Part shown: positions 34,189-44,349 of the stretch, piece by piece | Layout: each line of letters begins with the position of its first letter | Position numbering within the stretch: the first letter of the stretch is position 1 | NCBI GenBank assembly: GCA_963806935.1 | Contig: CAWEAT010000029.1 | Span: 62,001 to 126,000 of the forward strand | Reading direction: 5' to 3' | From: Roseiarcus sp963806935 | GTDB lineage: Bacteria > Pseudomonadota > Alphaproteobacteria > Rhizobiales > Beijerinckiaceae | DNA length: 64,000 nt | Translations under genes and position numbers: made by a program | Notes under the pieces: generated by a model | Told to the model about the DNA's origin: nothing | The model's input: only the letters and a program-made list of their open reading frames with translations | The model's database searches: none

Positions 34189-35142
34189 ATGACCAGTAAG
34201 CTCGAGCAATTGCGCGCCATGACCACGGTCGTCTCGGACACCGGCGACATGGAGTCGATCCGCGCCTATAAGCCGACCGACGCCACCACCAACCCGTCGC
34301 TGATCCTGAAGGCCTCGGAGATGCCCGGCTACGCGCGGCTCGTCGACGAGGCGATTGTCTGGGGCCGCAAGCGCGGGGCGTCCGTCGGCGAAGTGACCGA
34401 CCGCATCGCGGTGAACTTCGGCTCCGAACTGACCAAGATCGTGCCGGGGCGAGTGTCGACCGAAGTCGATGCGGACCTCTCGTTTGACACTGAGGCCATG
34501 GTCGCCAAAGCCAAGTCGTTCATCGCCGCTTACAAGGAGCGGGGCGTCGGCCACGACCACATCCTGATCAAGCTCGCTTCGACCTGGGAAGGCGTGCAAG
34601 CGGCGCGACGCCTGCAGGCGGAGGGCATCGATTGCAACATGACGCTCGCCTTCTCGCTCGCCCAGGCGGTCGCGGCCGGAGACGCGAAAGCGTTCCTTCT
34701 TTCGCCGTTCGTCGGACGCATCCTCGACTGGCACGTGAAAGCCGGCGGCGGACCCTACACGCCCGAAACCGATCCCGGCGTGCAATCGGTCCGCACGATC
34801 TACGCCTATTACAAGACCCACGGCGTCAAGACGGTCGTCATGGGCGCGTCTTTCCGCAACACCGGCGAGATCGAGGCTCTCGCCGGCTGCGACCGGCTCA
34901 CGATCTCGCCCCAACTGCTCGAGGCGCTCTCGAAGGACGAGGGCGAACTCAAGCGGCATCTCGACCCGGCCCATCCAGGGCAGGCCCCGGCGAAGATTGC
35001 GATGGATGAAAAGACCTTCCGCTGGATGCTCAACGAGGATCAGATGGCGACCGAGAAGCTTTCCGACGGCATCCGGCTGTTCGCTCGCGACCTCAATACG
35101 CTACGGACCATGGTGCAGCACCGGCTCGCCGAGGCGGCCTAG
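34189..35142 (+). CDS. tal: Transaldolase
   Basis: This 317-residue enzyme of the pentose phosphate pathway transfers a dihydroxyacetone unit between sugar phosphates. It has KPTDATTNPSLILKASEMPG, GRVSTEVDADLSFDTEAMVA, ILIKLASTWEGVQAARRLQA with the Schiff-base Lys (IKLAST), NMTLAFSLAQAVAA and LLSPFVGRILDW. The length is that of the TalB type. The start follows gaaggaggctcgccc, a strong ribosome site. Between 33958 and 34188 I see no gene. Confidence 0.95.
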   Translation: MTSKLEQLRAMTTVVSDTGDMESIRAYKPTDATTNPSLILKASEMPGYARLVDEAIVWGRKRGASVGEVTDRIAVNFGSELTKIVPGRVSTEVDADLSFDTEAMVAKAKSFIAAYKERGVGHDHILIKLASTWEGVQAARRLQAEGIDCNMTLAFSLAQAVAAGDAKAFLLSPFVGRILDWHVKAGGGPYTPETDPGVQSVRTIYAYYKTHGVKTVVMGASFRNTGEIEALAGCDRLTISPQLLEALSKDEGELKRHLDPAHPGQAPAKIAMDEKTFRWMLNEDQMATEKLSDGIRLFARDLNTLRTMVQHRLAEAA

Positions 35143-35210
35143 CGCCCGGGCCGAGGGGTCCGATCGCGGCGCGCTCTGGCGCGCGTCGCGATGACTGCCT
35201 GGCTTGGCTC

Positions 35211-36430
35211 ATGATCGCAGCGCTCGAGGAGGCCGAACCCAGGCGAAGCCCGTCGGGTTCAGCCCGCGAAGTCCTTGCCGTCTTTCTGAAGCTTGGCTTG
35301 ACCAGCTTCGGCGGGCCGATCGCGCATCTCGGCTACTTCCGCCGCGAATTCGTCGTCAGCCGCGCCTGGCTCGACGAACGCGCCTATGCCGACCTCGTCG
35401 CGCTCGTGCCAGTTCCTGCCGGGGCCCGGCGAGCAGCCAGACGGGCTTCGCGATCGGGCTCATGCGCGCCGGCTACCTCGGCGGACTCGCGGCGTGGGTT
35501 GGCTTCACCCTGCCGTCGGCGATCGCGATGACGTTGTTCGCTTATGGAGAGGGCGCTCTGAAAGGCCCTGCGGGCGACGGGCTCCTGCATGGCCTCAAGC
35601 TTGTCGCGGTCGCCATCGTCGCCCAGGCGGTTCTGGGCATGGCCCAAAACCTCGCCCCCGACCGGCCGCGGGCGACGATCGCGATCCTGTCGCTGATCCT
35701 GATGGCGTTCGCTCCGGCGGGGTGGGCGCAGATCGCCGTGATCCTGCTCGGCGCCCTCGGCGGCCTGATCGTCTGCCGCCAGCGCGCCGATATCGCGATT
35801 GCCGCGACCCCGCCGCCGATCACCCGTCCGGCGGCGTTCGTTTTCGCCAGCCTCTTCTTCGCCCTGCTGGCGCTGTCGTTCGTTCCGGCGCTCCGGGGGA
35901 CGGCGGCGCTCGCCGCCGCGTTCTACCGCTCGGGCGCGCTGGTGTTCGGCGGCGGCCATGTCGTGCTGCCGCTGCTGCGGACCGCCGTGGTCGATCCCGG
36001 CTGGGTCTCCGATAACGCCTTTCTTGCCGGCTACGGCGCCGCCCAGGCGATGCCGGGACCGCTCTTCACCTTCGCCGCCTATCTCGGCGCGGCGGCCAGC
36101 ATTCCGCCGGGCGGAGTTGCCGGCGCGGCGCTGGCGCTTGCTGCGATCTTCGCACCCGGACTCTTGCTGTTGATGGCCGCCCTTCCGTTCTGGAACGGCT
36201 TGCGCTCAGTGAGCAGCGCGCGGGCGGCGATGGCCGGCGTCAACGCCGCCGTGGTCGGCCTGCTCGCCTCCGCGCTCTATAATCCGGTGTGGACGAGCGC
36301 GGTCAAAGGCCCGGCGGACTTCGCCATCGCCGCGGCCGGCTTTGTCGCCCTGATCGTCTGGGGCGCTCCGCCGCTACTCGTCGTCCTCGCGACGGCCGCA
36401 GCGGCGACCGCGCTCAGCCTCGCGGGCTGA
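35211..36430 (+). CDS. chrA: Chromate transporter family protein, two frame breaks near 35410-35435
   Basis: The first part reads FLKLGLTSFGGPIAHLGYFR, the CHR-family opening, then WLDERAYADLVAL. One extra G at about 35407 and one extra C at about 35431 break the frame. Removing both gives the conserved LCQFLPGPASSQTGFAIGLM, then LMRAGYLGGLAAWVGFTLPS. The second half repeats the pattern (VFGGGHVVLPLLRTAVVDPG, GYGAAQAMPGPLFTFAAYLG), as usual for two-domain ChrA. Repaired length is about 406 residues. It is predicted to export chromate in exchange for sulfate or protons. Confidence 0.85.
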
Positions 36431-36433
36431 GGC

Positions 36434-37039
36434 TCATCCGTGCGGAGATTGGCCGCGCGCGATCATCAGGTGATGAGCCTGGTGATGCATGCCGAGCGCG
36501 AGGACGCCGAAGAAGCCGAGGCCGCGCAGCTTGGCCGCGTCCTTGTCGGGGGGGAGCACGGTCAGCGACTCGCCGCCGTCGATCTCAGCGGCCTCCAATG
36601 CCCAGCCGTCGACGCCGTTCATAGCCGCTGCGTGGGCCGACACCATGCGGCGAATGGAATCGCGCACCGGCCCCACGCCCGTCACGTCGAAACGCATTCC
36701 GCTCCCGATGGGGACATCCTTCACCTCGGCCGCGAGCACGACGTTGTTCATGTCGACGAGGTGCTGGCGCAGCGCGTCGATATTGACCTTCGACCAATCG
36801 GTCTTGGGATCGGCATTCAGAATTCCAACGATCTCCTGGATGGCGGCGAACGCGCTTTGTCCTGGCTCCGTCGGCGCCGCGCTTGCCCCCCGCGCCCTGT
36901 GATCCATGGATTGCCCATGCATCATCACGTTCGGCATCGTCATCCCGTGGGCTTCGCCGCCGGCGCCGACCATGCCGCTCGATTGGGCGAAGGCGACAGC
37001 TGGCGCGAGGCCGGCGATGAAAGCGATGGCTCGGATCAT
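36434..37039 (-). CDS. Exported His/Met-rich protein of unknown function
   Basis: This 201-residue protein starts at 37039 after aggagcatccc and has the signal peptide MIRAIAFIAGLAPAVAFA. A Met/His-rich linker follows (GMTMPNVMMHGQSMDHR), then a conserved-looking domain with ADPKTDWSKVNIDALRQHLV, GSGMRFDVTGVGPVRDSIRR and LALGMHHQAHHLMIARGQ. The His/Met content hints at copper or other metal contact, but that is inference. Convergent with chrA. Confidence 0.7.
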   Translation of the reverse strand: MIRAIAFIAGLAPAVAFAQSSGMVGAGGEAHGMTMPNVMMHGQSMDHRARGASAAPTEPGQSAFAAIQEIVGILNADPKTDWSKVNIDALRQHLVDMNNVVLAAEVKDVPIGSGMRFDVTGVGPVRDSIRRMVSAHAAAMNGVDGWALEAAEIDGGESLTVLPPDKDAAKLRGLGFFGVLALGMHHQAHHLMIARGQSPHG

Positions 37040-37187
37040 GGGATGCTCCTGGCAAGCGCTCATCATCTCAGAAGCGCGGGGCCTCGACAGGCGGCGCGTT
37101 CGAGCGCTTTCAACCGTTCCTTCTAAGCAATTCCTAACCCGCTTATCAGAGATTGTCCGGGCAATCCGCCGTGGACAATAACGCGAG

Positions 37188-38351
37188 ATGATCGACAGGA
37201 GCATAGTCTCCCGAATTCTAGGCGACCGAACGCTTCTGGACGAGATCCAGAAAGGAAACGGCGTCACAGCGGGGTTTGACTATCTCCGCTTCGGATTGGC
37301 CCTCGCCGTGCTTGTTTGGCACAGCGTCATCCTCACCTCCGGGTCGCTCGCCGTTTATCGCGCGCTTTGGAGCGGACCGTTCCGCTTTCTCGTCGCAGCC
37401 ATACTGCCAATGTTCTTCGCATTGTCGGGCTTTCTCGTCACAGGCAGCTTTGTGCGGACGCGGCTGCACCAGTTTGCCATTCTTCGCGTGCTGCGGCTCG
37501 CCCCGGCTCTCGCCTTCGAGGTCGCGCTCTCCGCGCTGGTTCTGGGCGCGCTTTTCACCACCCTGCCGCTTCGCGACTACCTGACGAGCCCGGAGTTAGG
37601 CCTCTATTTCGGCAATATTCTTGGCCTGGTGCATTTTACCTTGCCCGGCGTATTCGATCACAATCGCGTTCCGCAGGTCGTCAATTCTCAGCTATGGACG
37701 ATTCCGTTCGAGCTTGAGTGCTACGTGTCGCTCGCGATTGTCTCGTTGTTGATGGGACTGCGATATAGGCGCCTTTTTGTCGCGCTGCTGGTGTTGTTCT
37801 TGATCGCCGCCACCGCCGGCGCGATGCTCAAGAATTCGGTCAGTCCGTTCGCTCCCCTCCAGGGACGAGTTCTCGTTGCAGCGTTCCTTGCCGGAGTGGC
37901 GATCCACCTTTATCGCGACCGGATCCCCTACTCCTCCGTTATCGGCGTCGGAGCCGCGATCGCGTCGGTGGTCCTGCTGCAGATTGCTGACACCGCCTAT
38001 CTCGCCGCATTTCCGATCGCTTATCTGACCGTCTGGATCGGCCTCATGCGACCGCCGAAGATCCCGTTCGGCGACCTGTCCTATGGCGTCTACCTGTTCC
38101 ACTTCCCTGTCGAGCAAACAGTTGCGCATCTCTTTCCTGACGTCGGATGTTGGTGGCTGATGACGCTCATGGCTTTGCCGCCGACCCTGCTCTGCGCGTG
38201 GCTGTCCTGGAACCTGATTGAGCAGCCGATCCTGAACCGCAAGAAGCTGATCCTGACTGGCGTCGATCGCGCTTGCTCGGGGCTTGCCGAGCTTGCGCCA
38301 GCCATCTTGCGAGGCGGCGGGAAACGGCCTTCGGTCAGCGCGAGCCGCTGA
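37188..38351 (+). CDS. Acyltransferase family 3 membrane protein (OafA/YrhL-like)
   Basis: This 387-residue integral membrane protein has about ten segments. FDYLRFGLALAVLVWHSVIL carries the R..H signature of acyltransferase-3 enzymes, followed by PMFFALSGFLVTGSF and RVLRLAPALAFEVALSALVL. SQLWTIPFELECYVSLAIVS and the C-terminal GDLSYGVYLFHFPVEQTV are also typical. Such enzymes add acetyl or similar groups to surface polysaccharides or lipids. It is convergent with the glycosyltransferase gene, which overlaps it at the 3' ends. Confidence 0.9.
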   Translation: MIDRSIVSRILGDRTLLDEIQKGNGVTAGFDYLRFGLALAVLVWHSVILTSGSLAVYRALWSGPFRFLVAAILPMFFALSGFLVTGSFVRTRLHQFAILRVLRLAPALAFEVALSALVLGALFTTLPLRDYLTSPELGLYFGNILGLVHFTLPGVFDHNRVPQVVNSQLWTIPFELECYVSLAIVSLLMGLRYRRLFVALLVLFLIAATAGAMLKNSVSPFAPLQGRVLVAAFLAGVAIHLYRDRIPYSSVIGVGAAIASVVLLQIADTAYLAAFPIAYLTVWIGLMRPPKIPFGDLSYGVYLFHFPVEQTVAHLFPDVGCWWLMTLMALPPTLLCAWLSWNLIEQPILNRKKLILTGVDRACSGLAELAPAILRGGGKRPSVSASR

Positions 38352-39408
38352 GCCGTCGGGCGGCGCGGGCGACGCCGACCCGGTCGGGCGGCAGCGCCCG
38401 TTGCCGGCGTTCCGCCCGGCTCATCTCGATGTTGTCGAGGAACTGCCGCGCGCTCTCCCTCCAGGTGAAGCGCAGGGAATGTTCGCGCGCCTTTTCCCTT
38501 GGGATGGTCAGCGCCTTGAGGCAGGCCGCCCGCAAGTCCTCGTCCAGCACGCCGGCTGTGGGAACGACGACGTCGATCGGTCCGGGCGCCGGAAAGGCCG
38601 CGACCGGCAGTCCGCTCGCCATCGCCTCGATCAGGACGATCCCGAAAGTGTCGGTGCGCGACGGGAAGACGAACACGTCTGCGCTGGCGTAGGCGCCGGC
38701 CAGCGCTTCGCCGTGCATGGCGCCGAGAAAATGAGCGTGAGGATAGCGGCGCTCGAGGCCGCGGCGCGCCGGCCCGTCGCCGACGATCACCGTCGAGCCG
38801 GGCAGGTCGAGGCTGAGCAGAGCTTCAAGGTTTTTTTCCACCGCCACCCGGCCAACCGAGAGGAAGATCGGCCGCGGCAGGTCGAGCGCGCGCTCTGTCC
38901 TGGGGCGAAAAAAGCTGTGGTTGACGCCGCGGGTCCAAAGCCTGACCCGCGCGAAGCCGCGCCGGGTCAGATCGGCGCCGATGGTCGGCGTGGGGGCCAT
39001 GACGGCGGCCGAACGCGAATGAAAATTGCGCAACCACGCATAGGTCAGCCGTTCGGGTACGCCGAACCTCGCCGACACGTATTCGGGAAAGCGAGTGTGG
39101 TAACTCGTGGTGAAGAGCCGGTTGCGACGCAGGCAATAGTGGCGCGTCAGCCAGCCGATCGGCCCTTCGGTGGCGATATGGATGTGGTCCGGCGCCGCCT
39201 CCTCGATCTGGCGGCCGATCCGCCACAGGTTTGGCAGCGCCAGGCGAATCTCGGGGTAGGAGGGCATCGGCGCGCTCCACATGCCCTGGGGGGTGAGGAA
39301 TTCGAATTCGGCGCCGAATTCGGCCGCCGCCTGGGTCATCCGCTCCAGGGTCGACACGACGCCGTTGACTTGGGGCCGCCAGGCGTCGGTCGCGATCAGG
39401 ATCCGCAT
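38335..39408 (-). CDS. Glycosyltransferase family 4 (GT-B) protein
   Basis: This 357-residue enzyme has the N-terminal ATDAWRPQVNGVVSTLERMT and HIATEGPIGWLTRHYC, both typical of GT4 enzymes such as MgtA/PimB-like mannosyl- or glucuronosyl-transferases. The C-terminal half has IFLSVGRVAVEKNLEALLSL, VIVGDGPARRGLERRYPHAH and FVFPSRTDTFGIVLIEAMAS with the E-x7-E donor site. The gene overlaps the phosphoesterase gene by one base, so the two are translationally linked. Confidence 0.88.
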   Translation of the reverse strand: MRILIATDAWRPQVNGVVSTLERMTQAAAEFGAEFEFLTPQGMWSAPMPSYPEIRLALPNLWRIGRQIEEAAPDHIHIATEGPIGWLTRHYCLRRNRLFTTSYHTRFPEYVSARFGVPERLTYAWLRNFHSRSAAVMAPTPTIGADLTRRGFARVRLWTRGVNHSFFRPRTERALDLPRPIFLSVGRVAVEKNLEALLSLDLPGSTVIVGDGPARRGLERRYPHAHFLGAMHGEALAGAYASADVFVFPSRTDTFGIVLIEAMASGLPVAAFPAPGPIDVVVPTAGVLDEDLRAACLKALTIPREKAREHSLRFTWRESARQFLDNIEMSRAERRQRALPPDRVGVARAARRLSGSR

Positions 39409-40250
39409 CAGGCCGCTTCCGCTTGCGCCTCTTCCGCTCGCTCCCCCGCCGCTTCGTCCTCAAACGAGACGGGGTCCTCGATCCGCGGGGCGACTTGCAG
39501 GGAGGTTTTCCAGTGCAGCACTTCGAACCGTCCGTCCTGGTGCTCGACCACCAGCGAGCACGATTCGACGAAGTCGCCGGTGTTGACGTAGATCACGCCC
39601 TCCATGTCCCGGATGATCGGGTGATGGATATGGCCGCAGACCACGCCGTCGACGCCGCGCTTCCGGGCCTCGTTGGCGAGCTCGCGCTCGAACGAGCCGA
39701 TGAAATTGACCGCGTTCTTGACCTTGAGCTTCGCCCAGGCCGAGAACGACCAGTAGGGCAAGCCGAGCGCCCGGCGCGCTGCGTTGAAGTGGGTGTTGAC
39801 GAACAGCGCGAAATCGTAGGCCCAGTCGCCGAAGAAGGCGAGCCACTTCGAATGTCGCACGACCACGTCGAACTCGTCGCCATGGATGACGAGATAGCGC
39901 TTGCCGTCGGCCGCGGTGTGGATCACCTTCCGCCTGATCTCGATCCCGCCGAAGGTCAGGCCGAAGAATTGACGGGCGAACTCGTCATGGTTTCCGGGAA
40001 CGAACACCATCCGCGCGCCGGCGCGGACCTTGCGCAAGAGCTTCTGGACGACGTCGTTATGCGTCTGCGGCCAGTACCATCCGGAGCGCAGGCGCCAGCC
40101 GTCGATGATGTCGCCCACGAGATAGATCGTGTCAGCCTCGACATGGCGCAGCATGTCCAGGATAAGATGGGCTTGGCAGCCGCGCGTTCCCAGGTGCAGA
40201 TCCGACAGGAAAAGCGTCCGGTAACGGATGGTCTCGTGGGTCTTGGCCAA
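39408..40250 (-). CDS. UDP-2,3-diacylglucosamine diphosphatase-like metallophosphoesterase
   Basis: This 280-residue calcineurin-like phosphoesterase shows all metal-site motifs: FLSDLHLGTRGCQAHLILD, LVGDIIDGWRL, VPGNHDEFARQF, IHGDEFDVVV and VVCGHIHHP. This order matches LpxH-like proteins, and it sits with a GT4 gene that overlaps its stop. An envelope lipid role is likely. The C-terminal tail is acidic (EDEAAGERAEEAQAEAA). Confidence 0.88.
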   Translation of the reverse strand: MAKTHETIRYRTLFLSDLHLGTRGCQAHLILDMLRHVEADTIYLVGDIIDGWRLRSGWYWPQTHNDVVQKLLRKVRAGARMVFVPGNHDEFARQFFGLTFGGIEIRRKVIHTAADGKRYLVIHGDEFDVVVRHSKWLAFFGDWAYDFALFVNTHFNAARRALGLPYWSFSAWAKLKVKNAVNFIGSFERELANEARKRGVDGVVCGHIHHPIIRDMEGVIYVNTGDFVESCSLVVEHQDGRFEVLHWKTSLQVAPRIEDPVSFEDEAAGERAEEAQAEAA

Positions 40251-40385
40251 TGAGCGGCCTCCTCGCGAGGGGGCGAACAGACAAGAACTCTCTGCACAGA
40301 TTCTCGTGTCGCTTCGATGACGCGGCGCACGCGATGCGGTTATAATTGTCGAGCTTCGAAGTGTCGAGAGCGGGGGACGTGAGGG

Positions 40386-41166
40386 ATGGATCTCGGAATC
40401 GCGGGTCGCAAGGCGATCGTGTGCGCATCGAGCAAGGGCCTGGGGCGCGCCTGCGCGCAGGCGCTGGCGGAGGCCGGATGCGCAATCGTGCTCAATGGCC
40501 GCGATGCCGAGGCGCTGGCCCGGACCGGGCGCGAGCTACGCGAGGCGACCGGGGTCAAGGTTCGCGAAATCCTCGGCGACCTCGACGATCCGGCGACCCG
40601 CGCGGAACTGATCGCCGCCTGTCCCGACGCCGACATTCTCGTCAACAACAACGGCGGCCCGCCCCGCAAGGAGTTCGACCAGATCGGCCGCGACGACATC
40701 CTCGCGGGCCTCGAGTTCGAACATGCTGACCCCGATCGCGCTCATTCAGGCGCTTGCGCCCGGCATGGCGGGACGCAAGTTCGGCCGGATCGTCAATATC
40801 ACCTCGAGTTCAGTCAGGGCGCCGGTCGCCGGCCTCGACGTCTCATCGGGCGCGCGCGCGGGGCTGACCGCCTTCCTTGCCTCGGCGGCGCGGCTTTTCG
40901 CGGGCAACAACGTTACCATCAACTCGATCCAGCCTGGGTCATTCGACACCGACCGGCTGAAGGCGGGTCTGGCCCGCGCGGCGGCGACGCGAAGCGTGAG
41001 CGTCGATCAGGCGCGGACCGAGTCGAAGGCGAGAATCCCGGCCGGCAGGTTCGGCGATCCGGCCGAGTTCGGGTCGCTGTGCGCCTTTCTCGCCGGCGCG
41101 CAGGCCGGATTCATCACCGGTCAGAATATCCTCATCGACGGCGGCGCCTTTCCGGGCGCGTTCTGA
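40386..41166 (+). CDS. SDR-family oxidoreductase, frame broken near 40714
   Basis: The first half has IVCASSKGLGRACAQALAEA (Rossmann site) and DILVNNNGGPPRKEFDQIG. In the run ctcgagttcgaac one extra T breaks the frame. Removing it joins LESNMLTPIALIQALAPGMA to the second half with NITSSSVRAPVAGLDVSSGA, where the usual Tyr of YxxxK reads Ser, and GQNILIDGGAFPG at the end. Repaired length is about 260 residues. It resembles 3-oxoacyl-[ACP] reductase-like SDRs of unknown substrate. Confidence 0.8.
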
Positions 41167-41226
41167 AGCAGCTGCGCCTGAATAAGGCTGTGCGAAGGCC
41201 GGCTGGGAATCCGTGCGGCGCCGGCG

Positions 41227-42832
41227 TCAGTGCGGGATCATGCCCGGCACGACGAATTGCTGGATCGCCACGAGCACGCCGAGCGCAAGCGTCAAAACGA
41301 CGCTGTGCCAGAAGGTGCGCGCGAACACGAGGCCTTCCTGCCCCCGGAGGTCGGTGACCGAAACCCCCGTCGCGATGTTTTGGGGCGAAATCATCTTGCC
41401 CATCACGCCGCCGGAGGAATTGGTCGCGGCGAACAGGACCGGGTCGAGATTGAGCTGCTTCGCCGCGACCACCTGAAGGTTGCCGAACAGCGCGTTGCCC
41501 GAAGTGTCGCTCCCGGACAGAAACACGGCGAGCCAGCCAAGGAACGGCGAGACGAAGACGAAGGCATATCCGACGGAAGAGGCCCCGAGGCCGAGCGTGT
41601 AGGCCATCCCGGAATAGTTCATCAGATACGCGAGGCCCACGATGAGGCAGACCGTCACCACCGCTATCCAGGCCTGCTCGATGGTTTTCAGCACGCAGCG
41701 CATGAAGTCGGAAACGCCAATTCCCACCACCGCCGCGGTGACGATGGCGGAGAGCAGAATGGCGGTGCCGGTGGCGAGCGGCTGGAAAGACCACACCGCC
41801 GCGTAGGGCTTGTTGTTGTAGAGCGTGATCGAGATTGCCTTGTCGAGTCCGGGCCACGGAATCGCCAGTTGACCGATCTTGAAAATCTCGAAGGTGGTCC
41901 ACACGATGACAATGGCGGTCACGATCAGCCACGGAATCCACCCGTGCCACGGGCCGACATCGGACGCGACGTGGCCGAGGTCGGTTTGGCCGCGCACGGC
42001 GAATTCCGGGTCAGGGGCAGGTTTCCAAAGCTGAAGGAACGCCAATGTCACGATCAGCGAGCCGAGCGAGGAGAGAACGTCGGTCAGCGCGTAGTTGATA
42101 AAGTTCGACGCGATGAACTGGCAGAGCGCGAAGGAGCCTCCGGCGGCCAGAAGGACTGGCCACAGCGCCCGCACCGAGCGCGTCCCGCCATAGAGCGCCA
42201 TCACATAGAACGGCAAGAGCAGCGCGATGAACGGCAACTGGCGGCCGATCATTGCGCCAAGGACCGGCGCCGGCAGCCCGGTCACGGCGCCGAGCACCGT
42301 CACCGGAACGCCAAGCGCCCCGAAGGCGACCGGGGCAGTGTTGAAGATCAGGACGAAGACCAGTGCTTCGAGCGCCGGAAAGCCGACGAGGATGAGCAGC
42401 GATGAGGTGATCGCGACCGGCGTGCCGAAGCCCGATATTCCCTCCAGCAGCGCTCCGAAGCAGAAACCGATGACGACAAGGACCACGCGTCGATCATTGG
42501 GCAGATGGTTGAGAACCCAGGCGCGAAAGGCGTCGAACCGCTTCGAACTCGACGGCGATGTTATAGAGAAGCAGCGCGTTGACGACGATCCACATCACCG
42601 GCCAGAGCGCGAACACGACGCCGGCGGCGATAGAGTTGAGGGCGAGGGAAGCGGGAAGGGCCCAGACCGCGGTCGCGATGATGAATCCGACCACCAGGCC
42701 CGCAAGGGAGGATTGCCACGCAGGGCGGTGCAGGATCCCGAGCAGCACGAGAACGGTGACAACCGGGAGCGCCGCGACGACGAATGACAATGGCAAGCTG
42801 CCGGCGACCGGCGTGAGCAATTGTTGAAACAT
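41227..42832 (-). CDS. lctP: L-lactate permease (LctP family), frame broken near 42548
   Basis: The start MFQQLLTPVAGSLPLSFVVA is typical, then LLGILHRPAWQSSLAGLVVG and FALWPVMWIVVNALLLYNIA. One extra T in gtcgagttcgaag breaks the frame. Removing it restores RFDAFRAWVLNHLPNDRRVV and the rest: CFGALLEGISGFGTPVAITS, GVPVTVLGAVTGL, FLSGSDTSGNALFGNLQVVA and NSSGGVMGKMISPQNIA. Repaired length is about 534 residues with around 12 membrane segments. It should import lactate, possibly glycolate, with protons. Confidence 0.86.
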
Positions 42833-42954
42833 GCCGCCCCTCCCACGCGCGACGAAAGGCGCGCCGCGCAAGTCTTATCGTTTCCTCCGCCCCTGACGAA
42901 CAATACGCCGCCAGACCTTCGAGCGCGAGCGCCCCGCGAAGGGGCAAGCCGAAC

Positions 42955-42970
42955 AATATCGTTCGATATT
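42955..42970. promoter_or_regulatory. Palindrome AATATCG-TT-CGATATT, candidate operator
   Basis: A perfect 7-base inverted repeat with a 2-base centre lies in the 182-base gap between lctP and its divergent XRE-cupin regulator, 44 bases before the regulator start. Nearby GAACAATAT and CCGAACG extend the symmetry. This is the expected place for autoregulation and lctP control. The assignment rests on position and symmetry. Confidence 0.45.
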
Positions 42971-43014
42971 CCGAACGAAATCGTCTATTATCGGCGCGAA
43001 GAGCGAGGGGCGCG

Positions 43015-43633
43015 ATGGGCGTTGAAGGCAAGGACAGGGCGAAAGTTCTCGAAGCCGGGGCGGCCTCGCTGTCGAACCAGCTTGGGCAGGCGGTGCTCAG
43101 GTTGCGCAAGGGCTACGGATTGTCGCTCGCCGACCTGTCCCAGCAGTCCGGCGTGGCCAAGTCGATCATTTCGCAGATCGAGCGCAACGAGACCAACCCG
43201 ACGCTCACGACCATCTGGCGGCTTGCCCACGCGCTCGACGCGTCGATCGAATCGATGCTTCAGGGGGCCGAAGAGGGCCCGTTTATCGAACATTTGCACC
43301 GCGGCACGACGCCGATCTTCGTCTCCGACGACGGACTGTGCCGGCTCGCGGTGATCGGCTGGCTGAAGACGGTCGACTGGCTGCAATGGTATGATTTCCA
43401 GGCCGATCCGGGCGGCGTGCTCGAAATCGACCGCACATCTTCGCGGCTCGGTCGAGTGCCTGTCGGCGGTCGAGGGCGAGCTCGAGGTCGAGGTCGGAGG
43501 AGCCTCGGCGAAGGTAACCGCGGGCGAGACGCTGCGATATCGCTGCGATATGCCCCATCGAATCCGCAACCTGAGCGGGAAGCCGGCGCACGCGACCATG
43601 GTGTGCATCCTCAAGGCGGCAATGATGGATTGA
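43015..43633 (+). CDS. XRE-type regulator with C-terminal cupin, frame broken near 43430
   Basis: Residues 17-75 form an HTH_3 domain: LGQAVLRLRKGYGLSLADLS, QQSGVAKSIISQIERNETNP and TLTTIWRLAHAL. The cupin half starts at PIFVSDDGLCRLAVIG. One extra base near 43425-43440 breaks the frame. Removing it gives GSVECLSAVEGELEVEVGGA and GETLRYRCDMPHRIRNLSGK, a standard cupin end. Repaired length is about 205 residues. It is divergent from lctP and is its probable regulator, with the cupin binding a small effector. Confidence 0.82.
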
Positions 43634-43665
43634 GGCCCGCCGCCATCGCGGAATTTAACGCATTG

Positions 43666-43997
43666 GCCACTATGACCTGATCCGGCTCGAGCCGGCGCTC
43701 CGATTGCCGTTGCTTTCCGCGCGCCGAATCGAGTCGAAACGCCGCGTCGCTGATTCTGACCCTGTTTGTCCCCGGTCCCTTCGCCCGGTCCCGGATTGGG
43801 GCGCGGGCGCTGATCGGGAGGCAATATTTCAGCCACCATGACCTGATCCGGCTCGAGCCGGCGCTCCGATTGCCGTTGCTTTTCGCGCGCCGAATCGAGC
43901 GAAGCGGTGCGTCGCTGATTCTGACCCTGTTTGTCCCCGGTCCCTTCGCCCCGGTCCCAGATTGGGGCGCGGACGCTCATCGGGAGGCAACAGTTCG
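43666..43997. repeat. Tandem 166-base direct repeat in gene-free region
   Basis: Two copies, 43666-43831 and 43832-43997, each begin GCCAC(T/C)ATGACCTGATCC and continue through GCTCCGATTGCCGTTGCTTT, ATTCTGACCCTGTTTGTCCC and GATTGGGGCGCG, ending ATCGGGAGGCAA. They differ at scattered positions. The wider gap 43634-44349 (about 715 bases) holds no gene I can support; the part after 43997 shows no repeat and no clear terminator. The mlaE promoter must lie near its end. Confidence 0.75.
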
Positions 43998-44349
43998 CCA
44001 ACCACACTTGACACCTCCGGGGCCCGCGACAAAGCTCTACAGCGGTCGGCAATTCGGCAAGTCACTGATTCGGTGGCGCTTTGCGTCCGCGGCGAACTCG
44101 GGTTCGCTTCCAGCCGGGCGGGGAAAGGAACAGGCGACGACGAAGCGGCGATCCTGAGGGTCCGTGCGGCCACTCAGCGCACAAAGATTGGACTCGCTTT
44201 GTTCGCGAATCTGAGTCCCTCTGGCGGGGTCTCCGATTCGTACTTGGTTTGTTGTCGCCCTGATCCCCCGCCCGGGCTGCGCCCCTCGCGTCCGCTCGAC
44301 AAGGCGCCGGGTCGCGCGATATGAGCGCCGTTTCTGGCCGGAGCGCCTG

